Positions 1 to 6,267 are shown, numbered from the stretch's first letter. The stretch is 9,006 nucleotides of DNA from Balneolaceae bacterium (GCA_003555185.1 PWFZ01000276.1:1-9006), one strand, 5' to 3'. The notes: generated by a model from the letters alone, not told the origin. Made by a program: numbers and translations.

Positions 1-101
1 TCTGGGATATGTAAGTCCTGACGAGTATGCTGCCCAACAATTAACCAAAACCAATGCCGCGTGAGGCTTAACTAATCGTTCAAAATTCTATTGCAATTCC
101 A
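1..101 (+). mobile_element. Right end of an IS3-family insertion sequence
   Basis: After the transposase stop, 37 bases lead to ...TTGCAATTCCA at 91-101. On the minus strand this reads TGGAATTGCAATAG, beginning with the TG dinucleotide expected of an IS3-type terminal inverted repeat. I place the element end at about 101 because periodic repeat debris of a different character starts at about 105. The left end is outside the window, so neither the partner repeat nor the target-site duplication can be checked. The exact boundary is inferred. Confidence 0.5.
2..64 (+). CDS. IS3-family transposase (integrase-core subunit), C-terminal end only
   Basis: The window opens inside a plus-strand reading frame that gives the 20-residue tail LGYVSPDEYAAQQLTKTNAA and then a TGA at 62-64. 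The LGYVSPDEY motif is typical of the extreme C-terminus of IS3-family OrfB transposases, just after the last catalytic glutamate of the DDE (rve) domain. The protein would cut and join the ends of its insertion sequence. The catalytic domain lies outside the window, so whether the transposase is intact cannot be judged. The call rests on this short motif and on the IS-end-like sequence that follows it. Confidence 0.68.
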   Translation: MGYVSPDEYAAQQLTKTNAA

Positions 102-104
102 GGG

Positions 105-145
105 CTGCCACGAGGACACGATGGCACTAAGGTGCACGAAGTTTT
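105..145 (-). repeat. TTCGTG-type 9-10 nt periodic repeat, block 1
   Basis: Read on the minus strand, this block is a series of degenerate units: TTCGTGCACC, TTAGTGCCA, TCGTGTCC and TCGTGGCA. It begins a few bases after the stop codon of the ATL relic at 146-190. A related block (261-291) sits in the same place after the intact ATL gene. From general familiarity, similar 'cttcgtg...cttagtg...tcgtgg' strings recur in Bacteroidota-like genomes. I know of no demonstrated function. Confidence 0.5.
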
Positions 146-190
146 TCATTCCTCCACCGGATCCCAGAAATACTTTTCAATATCAACCCC
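146..190 (-). pseudogene. Relic of the 3' end of a second ATL (MGMT-like) gene
   Basis: The minus strand reads GVDIEKYFWDPVEE followed by TGA (148-146). This matches the last 14 residues of the intact neighbour, TVDIKKHFWDPADE. At the DNA level, 38 of 45 bases agree with 292-336 by hand count. An in-frame TAA lies immediately upstream (193-191), and nothing further upstream resembles the gene. It is therefore a fragment, not a functional gene. It may be what remains of a tandem paralogue, or a copied gene end carried with the periodic repeat that follows both copies. The IS3 end lies about 45 bp away and may be linked to the loss. Confidence 0.7.
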
Positions 191-196
191 TTAGAT

Positions 197-218
197 GGCG
201 CAAGTATTTACTTGTGCC
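197..218. repeat. Hairpin-forming inverted repeat between the ATL relic and the ATL gene
   Basis: GGCGCAAGTA (197-206) and TACTTGTGCC (209-218) form a 10-bp stem with one G-T wobble and a 2-base spacer. There is no U-run after it on either strand, so it is not a clear terminator. Such a free-standing hairpin is compatible with a REP-type or IS200/IS605-type end, but no transposase is nearby, so that reading is only a guess. The bases from 219 to about 260 show nothing I recognise. Confidence 0.5.
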
Positions 219-260
219 CCTAATCAACGCTTACTATGCTACACTGGATACGTCAGAGAT

Positions 261-291
261 GCCACCAGGGCGCGAAGTTTCACAAAGTTTC
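261..291 (-). repeat. TTCGTG-type 9-10 nt periodic repeat, block 2
   Basis: On the minus strand, directly after the ATL stop codon, the sequence reads GAAACTTTGTG, then AAACTTCGCGCC, then CTGGTGGC. It parallels block 1 after the ATL relic, so each copy of the gene end is followed by the same class of repeat. It is shorter and more decayed than block 1. Its function is unknown. Confidence 0.45.
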
Positions 292-621
292 TCACTCATC
301 CGCCGGATCCCAGAAATGCTTTTTAATATCAACCGTGTAATCACCCGTAAATCGAACTCCCTCCTGCTTCAGTCTTTCCCGCATCGTGTCATTTGGAAAA
401 TATGCGCGACCGGTAAGCTGCCCCAAACGATTCACAACCCGATGAGCAGGAATCTCCTCTCCATTTTTGATTGAGTTATTAAGCGCATACCCAACCATTC
501 TTGCTCCTGATCGAACTCCCAAATACCCTGAGATGGTCCCATAAGTAGTCACCTTTCCATATGGAATTCGAGAAACCACATCGTACACCTTTTGATAATA
601 ATCTTTTTTTGAATTGCTCAT
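292..621 (-). CDS. Alkyltransferase-like protein (ATL; MGMT DNA-binding domain without the reactive cysteine)
   Basis: This 109-residue protein is the DNA-binding domain of the O6-methylguanine-DNA methyltransferase family. Visible family features are IPYGKVTTYG at 19-28, with the base-flipping tyrosine at about Tyr27, the arginine-finger region ARMVG with Arg41, and IPAHRVV at 57-63. In true methyltransferases the last motif is PCHRV. Here the acceptor cysteine is Ala59, so the protein should bind O6-alkylguanine but not remove the alkyl group. Known ATL proteins (E. coli YbaZ with Trp, Thermus TTHA1564 with Ala) mark such lesions for nucleotide excision repair. The length is normal for an ATL. 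The ATG at 621-619 has no clear Shine-Dalgarno sequence. The gene stands alone, downstream of REP-like repeats. A cytosolic DNA-repair role is well supported by family; the NER link here is inference. Confidence 0.9.
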   Translation of the reverse strand: MSNSKKDYYQKVYDVVSRIPYGKVTTYGTISGYLGVRSGARMVGYALNNSIKNGEEIPAHRVVNRLGQLTGRAYFPNDTMRERLKQEGVRFTGDYTVDIKKHFWDPADE

Positions 622-632
622 ATATAATTACG

Positions 633-757
633 ACCTGACAGCATTCCGGCGCTTTTCCGGTTTCTGTCAGCGTCGAATGCCCAAAAGTTAAATGTACCCT
701 AATAGAGTCCTTCCTTCGTACCCCAACGCTGACAGATCCGGTAGGTGCTGTCAGGGG
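633..757. repeat. Inverted pair of REP-like units (CTGACAG...CCGG...CTGTCAG)
   Basis: Unit 1 (633-675) runs CCTGACAG, a CCGG-containing middle, then CTGTCAGCGTCG. Unit 2 (725-757), read on the opposite strand, runs CCTGACAGC, CCGG, CTGTCAGCGTTG. The two units are therefore the same element in inverted orientation, about 50 bp apart. Each unit is itself an imperfect inverted repeat of CTGACAG and CTGTCAG. This arrangement resembles paired REP/BIME elements between genes. No REP-associated transposase is visible here. The element lies between the ends of two minus-strand transcription units and could affect mRNA 3' ends. Confidence 0.65.
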
Positions 758-765
758 GAATTTTT

Positions 766-799
766 AGACCCGTGAGGTTTTTAAAAACCTCACGGGTCT
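766..799. repeat. Perfect 34-bp palindrome after the DUF2520 gene (possible terminator)
   Basis: AGACCCGTGAGGTTTTT (766-782) is followed with no spacer by its exact reverse complement (783-799). It lies about 10 bp beyond the DUF2520 stop codon, where a terminator for that operon would be expected. Outside the stem, however, the minus-strand transcript continues with A residues rather than a U-run, and the T/A tract is inside the hairpin. It therefore does not fit a textbook intrinsic terminator. Similar acctca/tgaggt palindromes with a TTTTTAAAAA centre are frequent between genes in Bacteroidota-like genomes. It probably acts as a repeat or RNA-end hairpin. Confidence 0.7.
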
Positions 800-809
800 T
801 GATATGCTT

Positions 810-1676
810 CTAACCCATTAAATCCTTCAACTCATCAACCTGCTCATCCGTAAGCTGTCCCGTTTTTTGCGTGATACTTAACGCCTGAAGACCCAGTTTT
901 TTGTAGAGGTTTTTTGTCAGTACCGGAGCAGCATCCAAATCACTTAAATGCTGTTTGATGGTATTCAAATCTCCCCGCTTTACAGGTCCGGATAAAGAAT
1001 GCTCTGTTCCTTTTTCCTCTATGTTGTTAAAGGTCTGCCGGATGATGGGTGCCAAAATCTGCAGTCCATTTTCAATACCGTTATCTGATGTGATTTGATG
1101 CACAATATCCATTAACGAAACCAGATAGTTGGAAGCAAATACAGCAGCGATATGCATCGATCGCTTTTGATCAGGGGTTAATTTAAAGCTGTGCGCGCCA
1201 AAATCACGGACAATCTCCTCAAGCTTTCCTACCAGCTCTTTATCTCCTTCAAGGCTGATGTAGATATCTTTTAATCGATCATCACTATCCCCTTTTGTGA
1301 AGGTTTGCAGAGGGTGCATGGATGCAATTGCAGCTCCTTGAGACTGAAGGGAAGAAAGCAGATCAGATGATTTTGCACCGGACAGATGAACTACTGAATG
1401 GCGATTCCAATCAACTTCCTGTTCAGATAATTGTACAGCTACATCTTCAATTTTATCATCCGGAACGGCGATGAAAATGATCCCACCAAGATCTGATGAA
1501 CGTTGAGGATAGCTATTTTCAGCCTGTATCTCATCTTCATCGGACATCAAAAAACATTCTTCTTTTCGATGACCCCAAACTGACCGGAGCGGGTATTCTG
1601 ATTGTCGAAAAAAATCAACTAAAGCAGAACCTACCGCTCCCCTGCCAATAATTGAGATGGAGGACCTTGATTCCAT
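810..1676 (-). CDS. Rossmann-like / DUF2520 domain protein (putative NAD(P)-dependent oxidoreductase)
   Basis: This is a 288-residue protein with an N-terminal Rossmann fold: the beta strand ISIIGRGAVGSA at 7-18 carries GxGxxG (G11, G13, G16). IIFIAVPDDKI at 66-76 and VVHLSGA at 95-101 are the usual following strands. SMHPLQTF at 119-126 (His121-Pro122) is the hallmark junction of the DUF2520 family, followed by an all-helical C-terminal domain like those of 6-phosphogluconate or ketopantoate reductases. The length is normal. The substrate is unknown; in actinobacteria and some Firmicutes the homologue lies next to panB, panC or panD, so a pantothenate link is possible. The start is either ATG at 1676, giving a TGATG junction with the upstream gene, or GTG at 1679, giving a 4-nt overlap; I chose ATG. 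It is the last gene of a three-gene operon. Bases 1213-1339 recur almost exactly at 6420-6546. Confidence 0.85.
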   Translation of the reverse strand: MESRSSISIIGRGAVGSALVDFFRQSEYPLRSVWGHRKEECFLMSDEDEIQAENSYPQRSSDLGGIIFIAVPDDKIEDVAVQLSEQEVDWNRHSVVHLSGAKSSDLLSSLQSQGAAIASMHPLQTFTKGDSDDRLKDIYISLEGDKELVGKLEEIVRDFGAHSFKLTPDQKRSMHIAAVFASNYLVSLMDIVHQITSDNGIENGLQILAPIIRQTFNNIEEKGTEHSLSGPVKRGDLNTIKQHLSDLDAAPVLTKNLYKKLGLQALSITQKTGQLTDEQVDELKDLMG

Positions 1677-2428
1677 CACCCAATAATGGCTTGACGCTGA
1701 ATCTCTGCAAAACCCGAATGCAACACGTCTTCCTTATGATTTAAATGAAGCTTCATTCCCCATTTTTCAGCGACCAATAGTCCTGTAATGAATGATCCCA
1801 GTCCTTTGATACTTGATTCATCCGAATTGAGGTAGTTCATTAGCCCGGAAATATTCTTCTCACTATAAAAGCCCATCACTTTTTCTAACTCATCCTTATC
1901 AGCCTGATTGAGGTCACAACAACATACGATCAGGGTGTTTCGTGAAGCGAGTATCTCTTCCAGTGCATGAGCCAGCTCTTTTACAATAAATGACGTTTCA
2001 TCTGTAATCTGAAGACTCAACACTGAGAAATCATCCAATGTGCACTGAAGCATCATCAACTGAGAGTATAAACTCAGGTTTTTGTTGTACGCTTCATCAT
2101 CAATGAAAAAGTCATCATCCTCATCGCATAGCTCATTCCGGAGCTTATCGTTCACGGGAACCTGTCCCAGCGATGTTTCAAAATATTTCTTAGATGGCAT
2201 GGGCAGCTTGCGTTTATGGCTGCCAAATTGCGATTCAATCACAACTACAGAGTCAAAATCATCCGATGAAATTCGACTATACGAGTCGCAAACTTCATCA
2301 AAGTTATTTTTATTGATTTCTGTGGGTGAAAAAAGAATCCGAATGGTGTTTGTGTCGGTCTTTTGGCGGGCTTTTGCATCAGATAATCCCTTCTGGATGA
2401 CTTCCCGGCTTAATGAGGTGATATTCAT
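1676..2428 (-). CDS. Memo-family (AmmeMemoRadiSam B-like) protein lacking the usual metal ligands
   Basis: The 250-residue protein follows the Memo fold at low similarity. IRILFSPTEI (29-38) sits where Memo has a SPHAGY-type motif. DFDSVVVIESQFG (57-69) sits where 'vvilgPsH' is expected. ETSLGQVPVNDKL (84-96) matches the conserved 'tplG.v.vd..l', FFIDDEAYNKNLSLYSQLM matches the 'D.eAH..EHSlevqlP' block, and TLIVCCCDLNQ (165-175) matches 'lIv.SSDlSH'. The histidines and cysteine that ligand metal in Memo are replaced by Thr, Gln/Phe, Asn/Gln and others, so this looks like a non-enzymatic or re-purposed member. The reading frame extends to 2485 but would overlap the PPTase gene by 50 nt. ATG at 2428, 7 nt after that gene's stop, is preferred. 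No signal peptide is seen. Its function is unknown; co-translation with the PPTase and DUF2520 protein suggests a shared pathway. Confidence 0.65.
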   Translation of the reverse strand: MNITSLSREVIQKGLSDAKARQKTDTNTIRILFSPTEINKNNFDEVCDSYSRISSDDFDSVVVIESQFGSHKRKLPMPSKKYFETSLGQVPVNDKLRNELCDEDDDFFIDDEAYNKNLSLYSQLMMLQCTLDDFSVLSLQITDETSFIVKELAHALEEILASRNTLIVCCCDLNQADKDELEKVMGFYSEKNISGLMNYLNSDESSIKGLGSFITGLLVAEKWGMKLHLNHKEDVLHSGFAEIQRQAIIG

Positions 2429-2435
2429 AAAATAA

Positions 2436-3113
2436 TTAAGGTCTGGTAGACAATTTAAAAAAGCAGATAGAGATCCACTGATCACTTATCTGAAAACTAC
2501 GAATTTTTGCTTTTCTTCCATCATTAAATTGCACAGAAAATAATGAATCTTCGATTTGTGTAAGCAACACTCCATTCATTGGGTTTCGAAGCCCTGTGCC
2601 TATCGCTTTCAATGCCGCTTCTTTAAAGGTCCATATTTGAATGGGCGGCAACTTTTTATATAAATCCGGGTCTTCCTGTGGATGCGCCATTCGTTTGGCA
2701 AGTCTTGGATGAACGCTCCTTTCTGTAGATTCCATATCTAATCCCACAATGTATTCACGGGAAATAGCTCCGCTTACTGCACCGTTTGTGTGTGAAAAAC
2801 TTACTGAAATCTCCTCTCCATCAATATATGCCCGGGGTTTTTCATATTTCTCTGTGATGATTTTTGGTGATGGCTTTTCCAGTTTTCTTACCACCATCTC
2901 TTCAATAAGTTTCCTTCCTGACTCAGATTCTGCAGACTCTATACTCTCTGCCTCACTCATTGGAATCATCTTTTCATAGCAGATATAAATAGATTCAGGA
3001 AGACCAGGATGGCTGACGGTTTTTAGGTCGGGCTTATGCTCACTCAAAATATCTGTGGATGGTTTTAAATCGTTTTTATGAGATACATCAAATATAAACT
3101 TTTCATTTGGCAT
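2436..3113 (-). CDS. 4'-phosphopantetheinyl transferase superfamily protein (Sfp-like)
   Basis: This enzyme should transfer the phosphopantetheine arm of CoA to a serine of an acyl, peptidyl or aryl carrier protein. Numbered from ATG 3113 (225 residues), it shows the family signatures in order: VSFSHTNG at 104-111 (His108), GLDMES at 124-129 with the Mg-binding pair Asp126 and Glu128, and WTFKEAALKAIGTGL at 161-175 with Trp161, Lys164, Glu165 and Lys169. The arrangement is that of Sfp-type rather than AcpS-type enzymes. The first 65 residues are poorly conserved, so the start is uncertain. The frame is open to an ATG at 3284, which would overlap the divergent lysS start, and that upstream part is AT-rich and unlike the family. 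It is the first gene of the operon and is probably driven from 3114-3282. No carrier protein or synthase gene is in the window. Confidence 0.87.
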   Translation of the reverse strand: MPNEKFIFDVSHKNDLKPSTDILSEHKPDLKTVSHPGLPESIYICYEKMIPMSEAESIESAESESGRKLIEEMVVRKLEKPSPKIITEKYEKPRAYIDGEEISVSFSHTNGAVSGAISREYIVGLDMESTERSVHPRLAKRMAHPQEDPDLYKKLPPIQIWTFKEAALKAIGTGLRNPMNGVLLTQIEDSLFSVQFNDGRKAKIRSFQISDQWISICFFKLSTRP

Positions 3114-3282
3114 TATTGAAAAATAACTTTCCTGCTCACTGCAGAAAAACTCTCTAATAAAGCAGTGATTTGAGTAATTAAGGTCTATTCTCTTTATATC
3201 TGATAAGTGGGTGCCTTCTTCCCTTCTTTTTTGTATTTTTATCAGCTTGTAAACAAAATAAATTTTGACAGAAAATAACTCC

Positions 3283-4818
3283 ATGAGCAACGCTGAACCG
3301 TCTATTAGTGAACAGCAGGCAATTCGAAAAGAGAAGCTGAATCAACTTCGCGAACTAAATGTAAATCCCTACCCCTACAGCTACGATGTTACTCACACAT
3401 CAGCAGAAATTTTAGCTGATGAAGACTCCTACATCACAACGACCCCCGATGAGCCGGGTGATGCTAAAAGAGTTTCTGTAGCCGGACGCGTTATGACCCG
3501 CAGAATCATGGGGAAAGCCTCCTTTTTTACGCTCCAGGATTCTAAAGGAACTATTCAGGTTTACATCCGAAGAGATGATGTAGGCGTTGAAGAGTATAAT
3601 AAAGTATTTAAGAAAATGGTCGACATCGGTGATATTGTCGGCATTAAAGGATATGTGTTTAAGACAGGGACAAAAGAGACAACGATTCGTGCTGAGGAGT
3701 TTGAATTTTTAAGCAAGACCATTCGCCCTATCCCCACCCCAAAGGAAGTGGAAAATGAAGACGGCGAAAAGGTTACGTATGATGCCTTTACAGACAAAGA
3801 GCAGCGCTATCGTCAGCGTTATGTTGATATGATTGTAAATCCGGATGTGCGAGATACCTTTCGGAAAAGAACTCAGATCGTTCAAACCATGAGAAACATG
3901 ATGAACGAACGTGGATATCTGGAGGTGGAAACACCGATTCTTCAGCCCATATACGGAGGAGCAGCGGCCAAGCCGTTTGTGACTCATCACAACGCGCTGG
4001 ATATGGATCTGTACCTCAGAATTGCAAACGAACTCTATCTAAAACGATTAATCGTAGGTGGGTTTGACGGCGTTTATGAGTTTTCAAAAGATTTTAGAAA
4101 CGAAGGGCTTTCCCGTTTTCACAATCCCGAGTTTACCCAGGTCGAGCTTTATGTAGCTTACAAAGACTACAACTGGATGATGGACTTTATGGAAGAGATG
4201 ATCGAAAAAGTAGCTCTCGCCCTGCATGGTTCGACAACCGTTACCGTGGGTGAAAATGAAATTAATTTCGAGCGTCCCTGGCCACGAATTCCTATGTATG
4301 AAGCGATCGAAAATGAAACCGGTCACGATCTCTCAGGCAAAACCACAGAGGAGATTTTTGATATTGCCAAAAGTCTGCACATTGATGTGGATGAAAGTAT
4401 GGGCAAAGGAAAACTGATTGATGAAATCTTCGGTGAAACCGTTGAGCACAAACTTATTCAGCCCACTTTCATCACCGATTACCCTATCGAGATGAGCCCG
4501 CTTGCGAAAAAGCATCGCACAAAAGAGGGACTGGTTGAACGATTTGAAGCCGTATGTAATGGAAAAGAGATAGCAAACGCCTTTACGGAGCTCAACGATC
4601 CGGTAGATCAGCGAGAACGGTTTGAAGAACAAGCCCGGCTCAAAGCTGACGGAGATGAAGAAGCGATGGCAGTTGATGAAGATTTTCTCCGCGCCATTGA
4701 ATACGGAATGCCACCCACTGCCGGTATTGGAATTGGAATCGATCGTCTGGCGATGATTATGACTAATTCGGATTCAATCAGAGATGTACTGTTCTTTCCA
4801 CAGATGAGGCCGGAGTAG
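3283..4818 (+). CDS. lysS: Lysyl-tRNA synthetase, class II
   Basis: This cytosolic enzyme charges tRNA-Lys with lysine using ATP. The 511-residue length is normal for bacterial LysS. The N-terminal OB-fold anticodon-binding domain starts near residue 64 ([19 protein letters not shown]) and ends by about 145. Class II motif 1 covers about 189-225 (VRDTFRKR to VETPIL), followed by GGAAAKPF. Motif 2 is [16 protein letters not shown] at 271-286, with the ATP-binding Arg272. Motif 3 is GIGIGIDRL at 481-489, with Arg488. Nothing is missing. I chose ATG 3283; a TTG at 3265 in the same frame adds only six residues unlike the family. The 169-bp gap to the divergent PPTase start must hold both promoters, but no site there matches the Bacteroidota consensus well. 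No riboswitch or T-box-like leader is evident. Confidence 0.98.
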   Translation: MSNAEPSISEQQAIRKEKLNQLRELNVNPYPYSYDVTHTSAEILADEDSYITTTPDEPGDAKRVSVAGRVMTRRIMGKASFFTLQDSKGTIQVYIRRDDVGVEEYNKVFKKMVDIGDIVGIKGYVFKTGTKETTIRAEEFEFLSKTIRPIPTPKEVENEDGEKVTYDAFTDKEQRYRQRYVDMIVNPDVRDTFRKRTQIVQTMRNMMNERGYLEVETPILQPIYGGAAAKPFVTHHNALDMDLYLRIANELYLKRLIVGGFDGVYEFSKDFRNEGLSRFHNPEFTQVELYVAYKDYNWMMDFMEEMIEKVALALHGSTTVTVGENEINFERPWPRIPMYEAIENETGHDLSGKTTEEIFDIAKSLHIDVDESMGKGKLIDEIFGETVEHKLIQPTFITDYPIEMSPLAKKHRTKEGLVERFEAVCNGKEIANAFTELNDPVDQRERFEEQARLKADGDEEAMAVDEDFLRAIEYGMPPTAGIGIGIDRLAMIMTNSDSIRDVLFFPQMRPE

Positions 4819-4823
4819 TGCAA

Positions 4824-4867
4824 GGTTCAGGGTTCAGGGTTCAGGGTTCAGGGTTCAGGGTTCAGGG
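4824..4867 (+). repeat. Six tandem copies of GGTTCAG (potential G-quadruplex)
   Basis: Six perfect heptamers (4824-4865) plus a trailing GG start 5 bp after the lysS stop codon. They create six GGG runs (4830-32, 4837-39, 4844-46, 4851-53, 4858-60, 4865-67), each separated by TTCA. This fits the G3N1-7 rule for a G-quadruplex on the plus strand and in the lysS mRNA. Perfect short tandem units suggest slippage and variable copy number between strains. It could act as an RNA 3'-end structure for lysS, since no conventional terminator follows. Confidence 0.9.
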
Positions 4868-4927
4868 AAGAAGTTGAATGAAAATTCAGTAATTATTCAC
4901 AGTTTATACTTTTTGTTGCTTTTTTCG

Positions 4928-4958
4928 TTGTCATAATCATATTAAACAACATTATTTG
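4928..4958 (+). promoter_or_regulatory. Candidate Bacteroidota-type promoter upstream of the LolC/E-type gene
   Basis: TTG at 4928-4930 is followed, 20 bases later, by ATTATTTG at 4951-4958. The Bacteroidota sigma-ABfr pattern is TTG, 17-23 bases, TAnnTTTG; here spacing and TTTG fit but the first TA is AT. It lies in a very AT-rich 150-bp stretch about 60 bp before the permease start. It is a weak match, offered as the best candidate only. Confidence 0.28.
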
Positions 4959-5020
4959 AATTCATATATGAAATCTAATTCTTTCCCCATGCAACTTCAG
5001 CCCTGTAACCTGCTCCTTGC

Positions 5021-6247
5021 ATGAACTTTACCTGGTATGTAGCGAGCCGATATTTTCGGGGGAATAACCGAGAGTCGAGATTTCTCTCTTTTATTAAGAT
5101 AATGTCTATTGCCGGTGTAGCTGTGGGTGCTGCCGGTTTACTTATTGCGCTTTCTATCGTTCATGGCTTCAAATCTACCATCAACGAAAAAATACTCGGG
5201 TTTGCCCCTCATGTAACCGTAAATATGTACATGGGTCAGAATATTCAGCGGGCTGATACGCTACAAACCTGGGTGGAAGATGTGCCGGGAGTAGGCCGGG
5301 CTCACCCCGCCATCACCGGTGAAGTGATGATTCAGTCCGTAAACGATATTAGTGGAACTATAATCAAAGGGGTGTATCCCAATGGGGATGTAACACAACT
5401 TAAGGATTACATCACAGAGGGTGAATACAACATTGAGATGAATGAAGATCATCTTCATGGAATTATTTTGGGATCAGCGCTGGCAAGATCTATTGGGGCA
5501 GAAATTGGGAGTAAAGTTACTGTTTTTGCACTCGAAGGTCTCCCCTCCCCGTTCAACACTCCCGAAATTCAGCAATATTATCTGAGTGGGATATATCAAA
5601 CAGGAATTGACCGTTTTGATGATAATTTTGCTCTGACAAATATTACCAGTACACGGCGGCTTTTTGATTTAGGTGAACGACAGGCATCTGTTTTAGAAGT
5701 TAACTCTCAGGATTTGAGTGAAATCCCGGCCGTTTATTCAAAAATCCGTGATGGCACATCATTTCCCTATGTCACCGAAAATATTTATCAGCGGTATCGA
5801 AATATCTTTGCATGGATTGACCTTCAGGAACAGACCATTCCCTTCGTAATCAGCGTGATGATAATTGTTGCGGCTTTTAACTTGATTGGCACCATTCTAA
5901 TGATGGTTCTGGAGCGCGTACGAGATATTGGGGTTCTGAAAACAATCGGTGCCAAAAGTAAAGCCATTCATCGAATATTTCTCCTTGAAGGACTCTTTGT
6001 AGCCGTTACCGGGCTTATTATTGGGATAGGTATATCCTTACTTTTTTATTGGGTGCAGGTGCAGTACGAAATCATCCCCTTAGCAGAAGAGAATTACTAC
6101 ATGAGCACGGTTCCGGTTGAACCCCACCTGTTTGATTTTGTGATTGTGACAGCCGTAACCATATTTCTATGTACTCTCGCATCCTGGCTTCCAGCCCGAA
6201 TAGCTGCAAAGACAGATCCGGTTAAGGTATTGACCTTCGGTAGGTAG
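5021..6247 (+). CDS. LolC/E-type ABC transporter permease (FtsX/MacB_PCD superfamily)
   Basis: The 408-residue inner-membrane protein has the LolC/LolE layout. A short cytosolic N-terminus (FTWYVASRYFRGN) is followed by TM1 at about 24-48 (IKIMSIAGVAVGAAGLLIAL), then a periplasmic MacB-like domain to about 270. Three C-terminal TM segments follow at about 272-298, 318-345 and 370-392. The loop ERVRDIGVLKTIGAKSKAI after TM2 matches the conserved cytosolic coupling region of this family. LolC/E with the LolD ATPase extracts lipoproteins from the inner membrane for transfer to LolA. Bacteroidota-type genomes often have a single LolC/E-type permease, so I do not choose between lolC and lolE. No ATPase gene is adjacent. 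The ATG at 5021 lacks a strong Shine-Dalgarno sequence. The last 23 bases are repeated downstream at 6393-6415. Confidence 0.88.
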   Translation: MNFTWYVASRYFRGNNRESRFLSFIKIMSIAGVAVGAAGLLIALSIVHGFKSTINEKILGFAPHVTVNMYMGQNIQRADTLQTWVEDVPGVGRAHPAITGEVMIQSVNDISGTIIKGVYPNGDVTQLKDYITEGEYNIEMNEDHLHGIILGSALARSIGAEIGSKVTVFALEGLPSPFNTPEIQQYYLSGIYQTGIDRFDDNFALTNITSTRRLFDLGERQASVLEVNSQDLSEIPAVYSKIRDGTSFPYVTENIYQRYRNIFAWIDLQEQTIPFVISVMIIVAAFNLIGTILMMVLERVRDIGVLKTIGAKSKAIHRIFLLEGLFVAVTGLIIGIGISLLFYWVQVQYEIIPLAEENYYMSTVPVEPHLFDFVIVTAVTIFLCTLASWLPARIAAKTDPVKVLTFGR

Positions 6248-6260
6248 AATCATCTCCTCA
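6225..6260 (+). repeat. Direct repeat, source copy: permease 3' end plus 13 bp
   Basis: Bases 6225-6260 (the last codons of the permease gene, its TAG, and AATCATCTCCTCA) match 6393-6428 with one mismatch in 36 (A6248 against G6416). This copy is the source, because its first part is the real gene end. The two copies are 168 bp apart and flank repeat unit A. Confidence 0.9.
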
Positions 6261-6267
6261 CACACTA

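Noticed and set aside
91..474. 127-codon plus-strand open frame across the repeat debris and the ATL gene
   Set aside because: It is antisense to the ATL gene and relic, has no family-like sequence, and crosses several repeats.
1213..1339. Diversity-generating retroelement template/variable pair with 6420-6546
   Set aside because: The two differences are both G to A on the plus strand and do not show adenine-specific mutagenesis. There is no reverse transcriptase, and the copy is not at a gene 3' end.
2082..2435. 117-codon plus-strand open frame
   Set aside because: It lies wholly antisense to the Memo-like gene, is serine-rich in the way typical of antisense frames, and has no recognisable motif.
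3231..3267. Possible Bacteroidota-type promoter for lysS (TTG at 3231 with TAAATTTTG at 3259-3267)
   Set aside because: The spacing between the two boxes is about 25 bases, outside the usual 17-23, and TAnnTTTG is off by one base.
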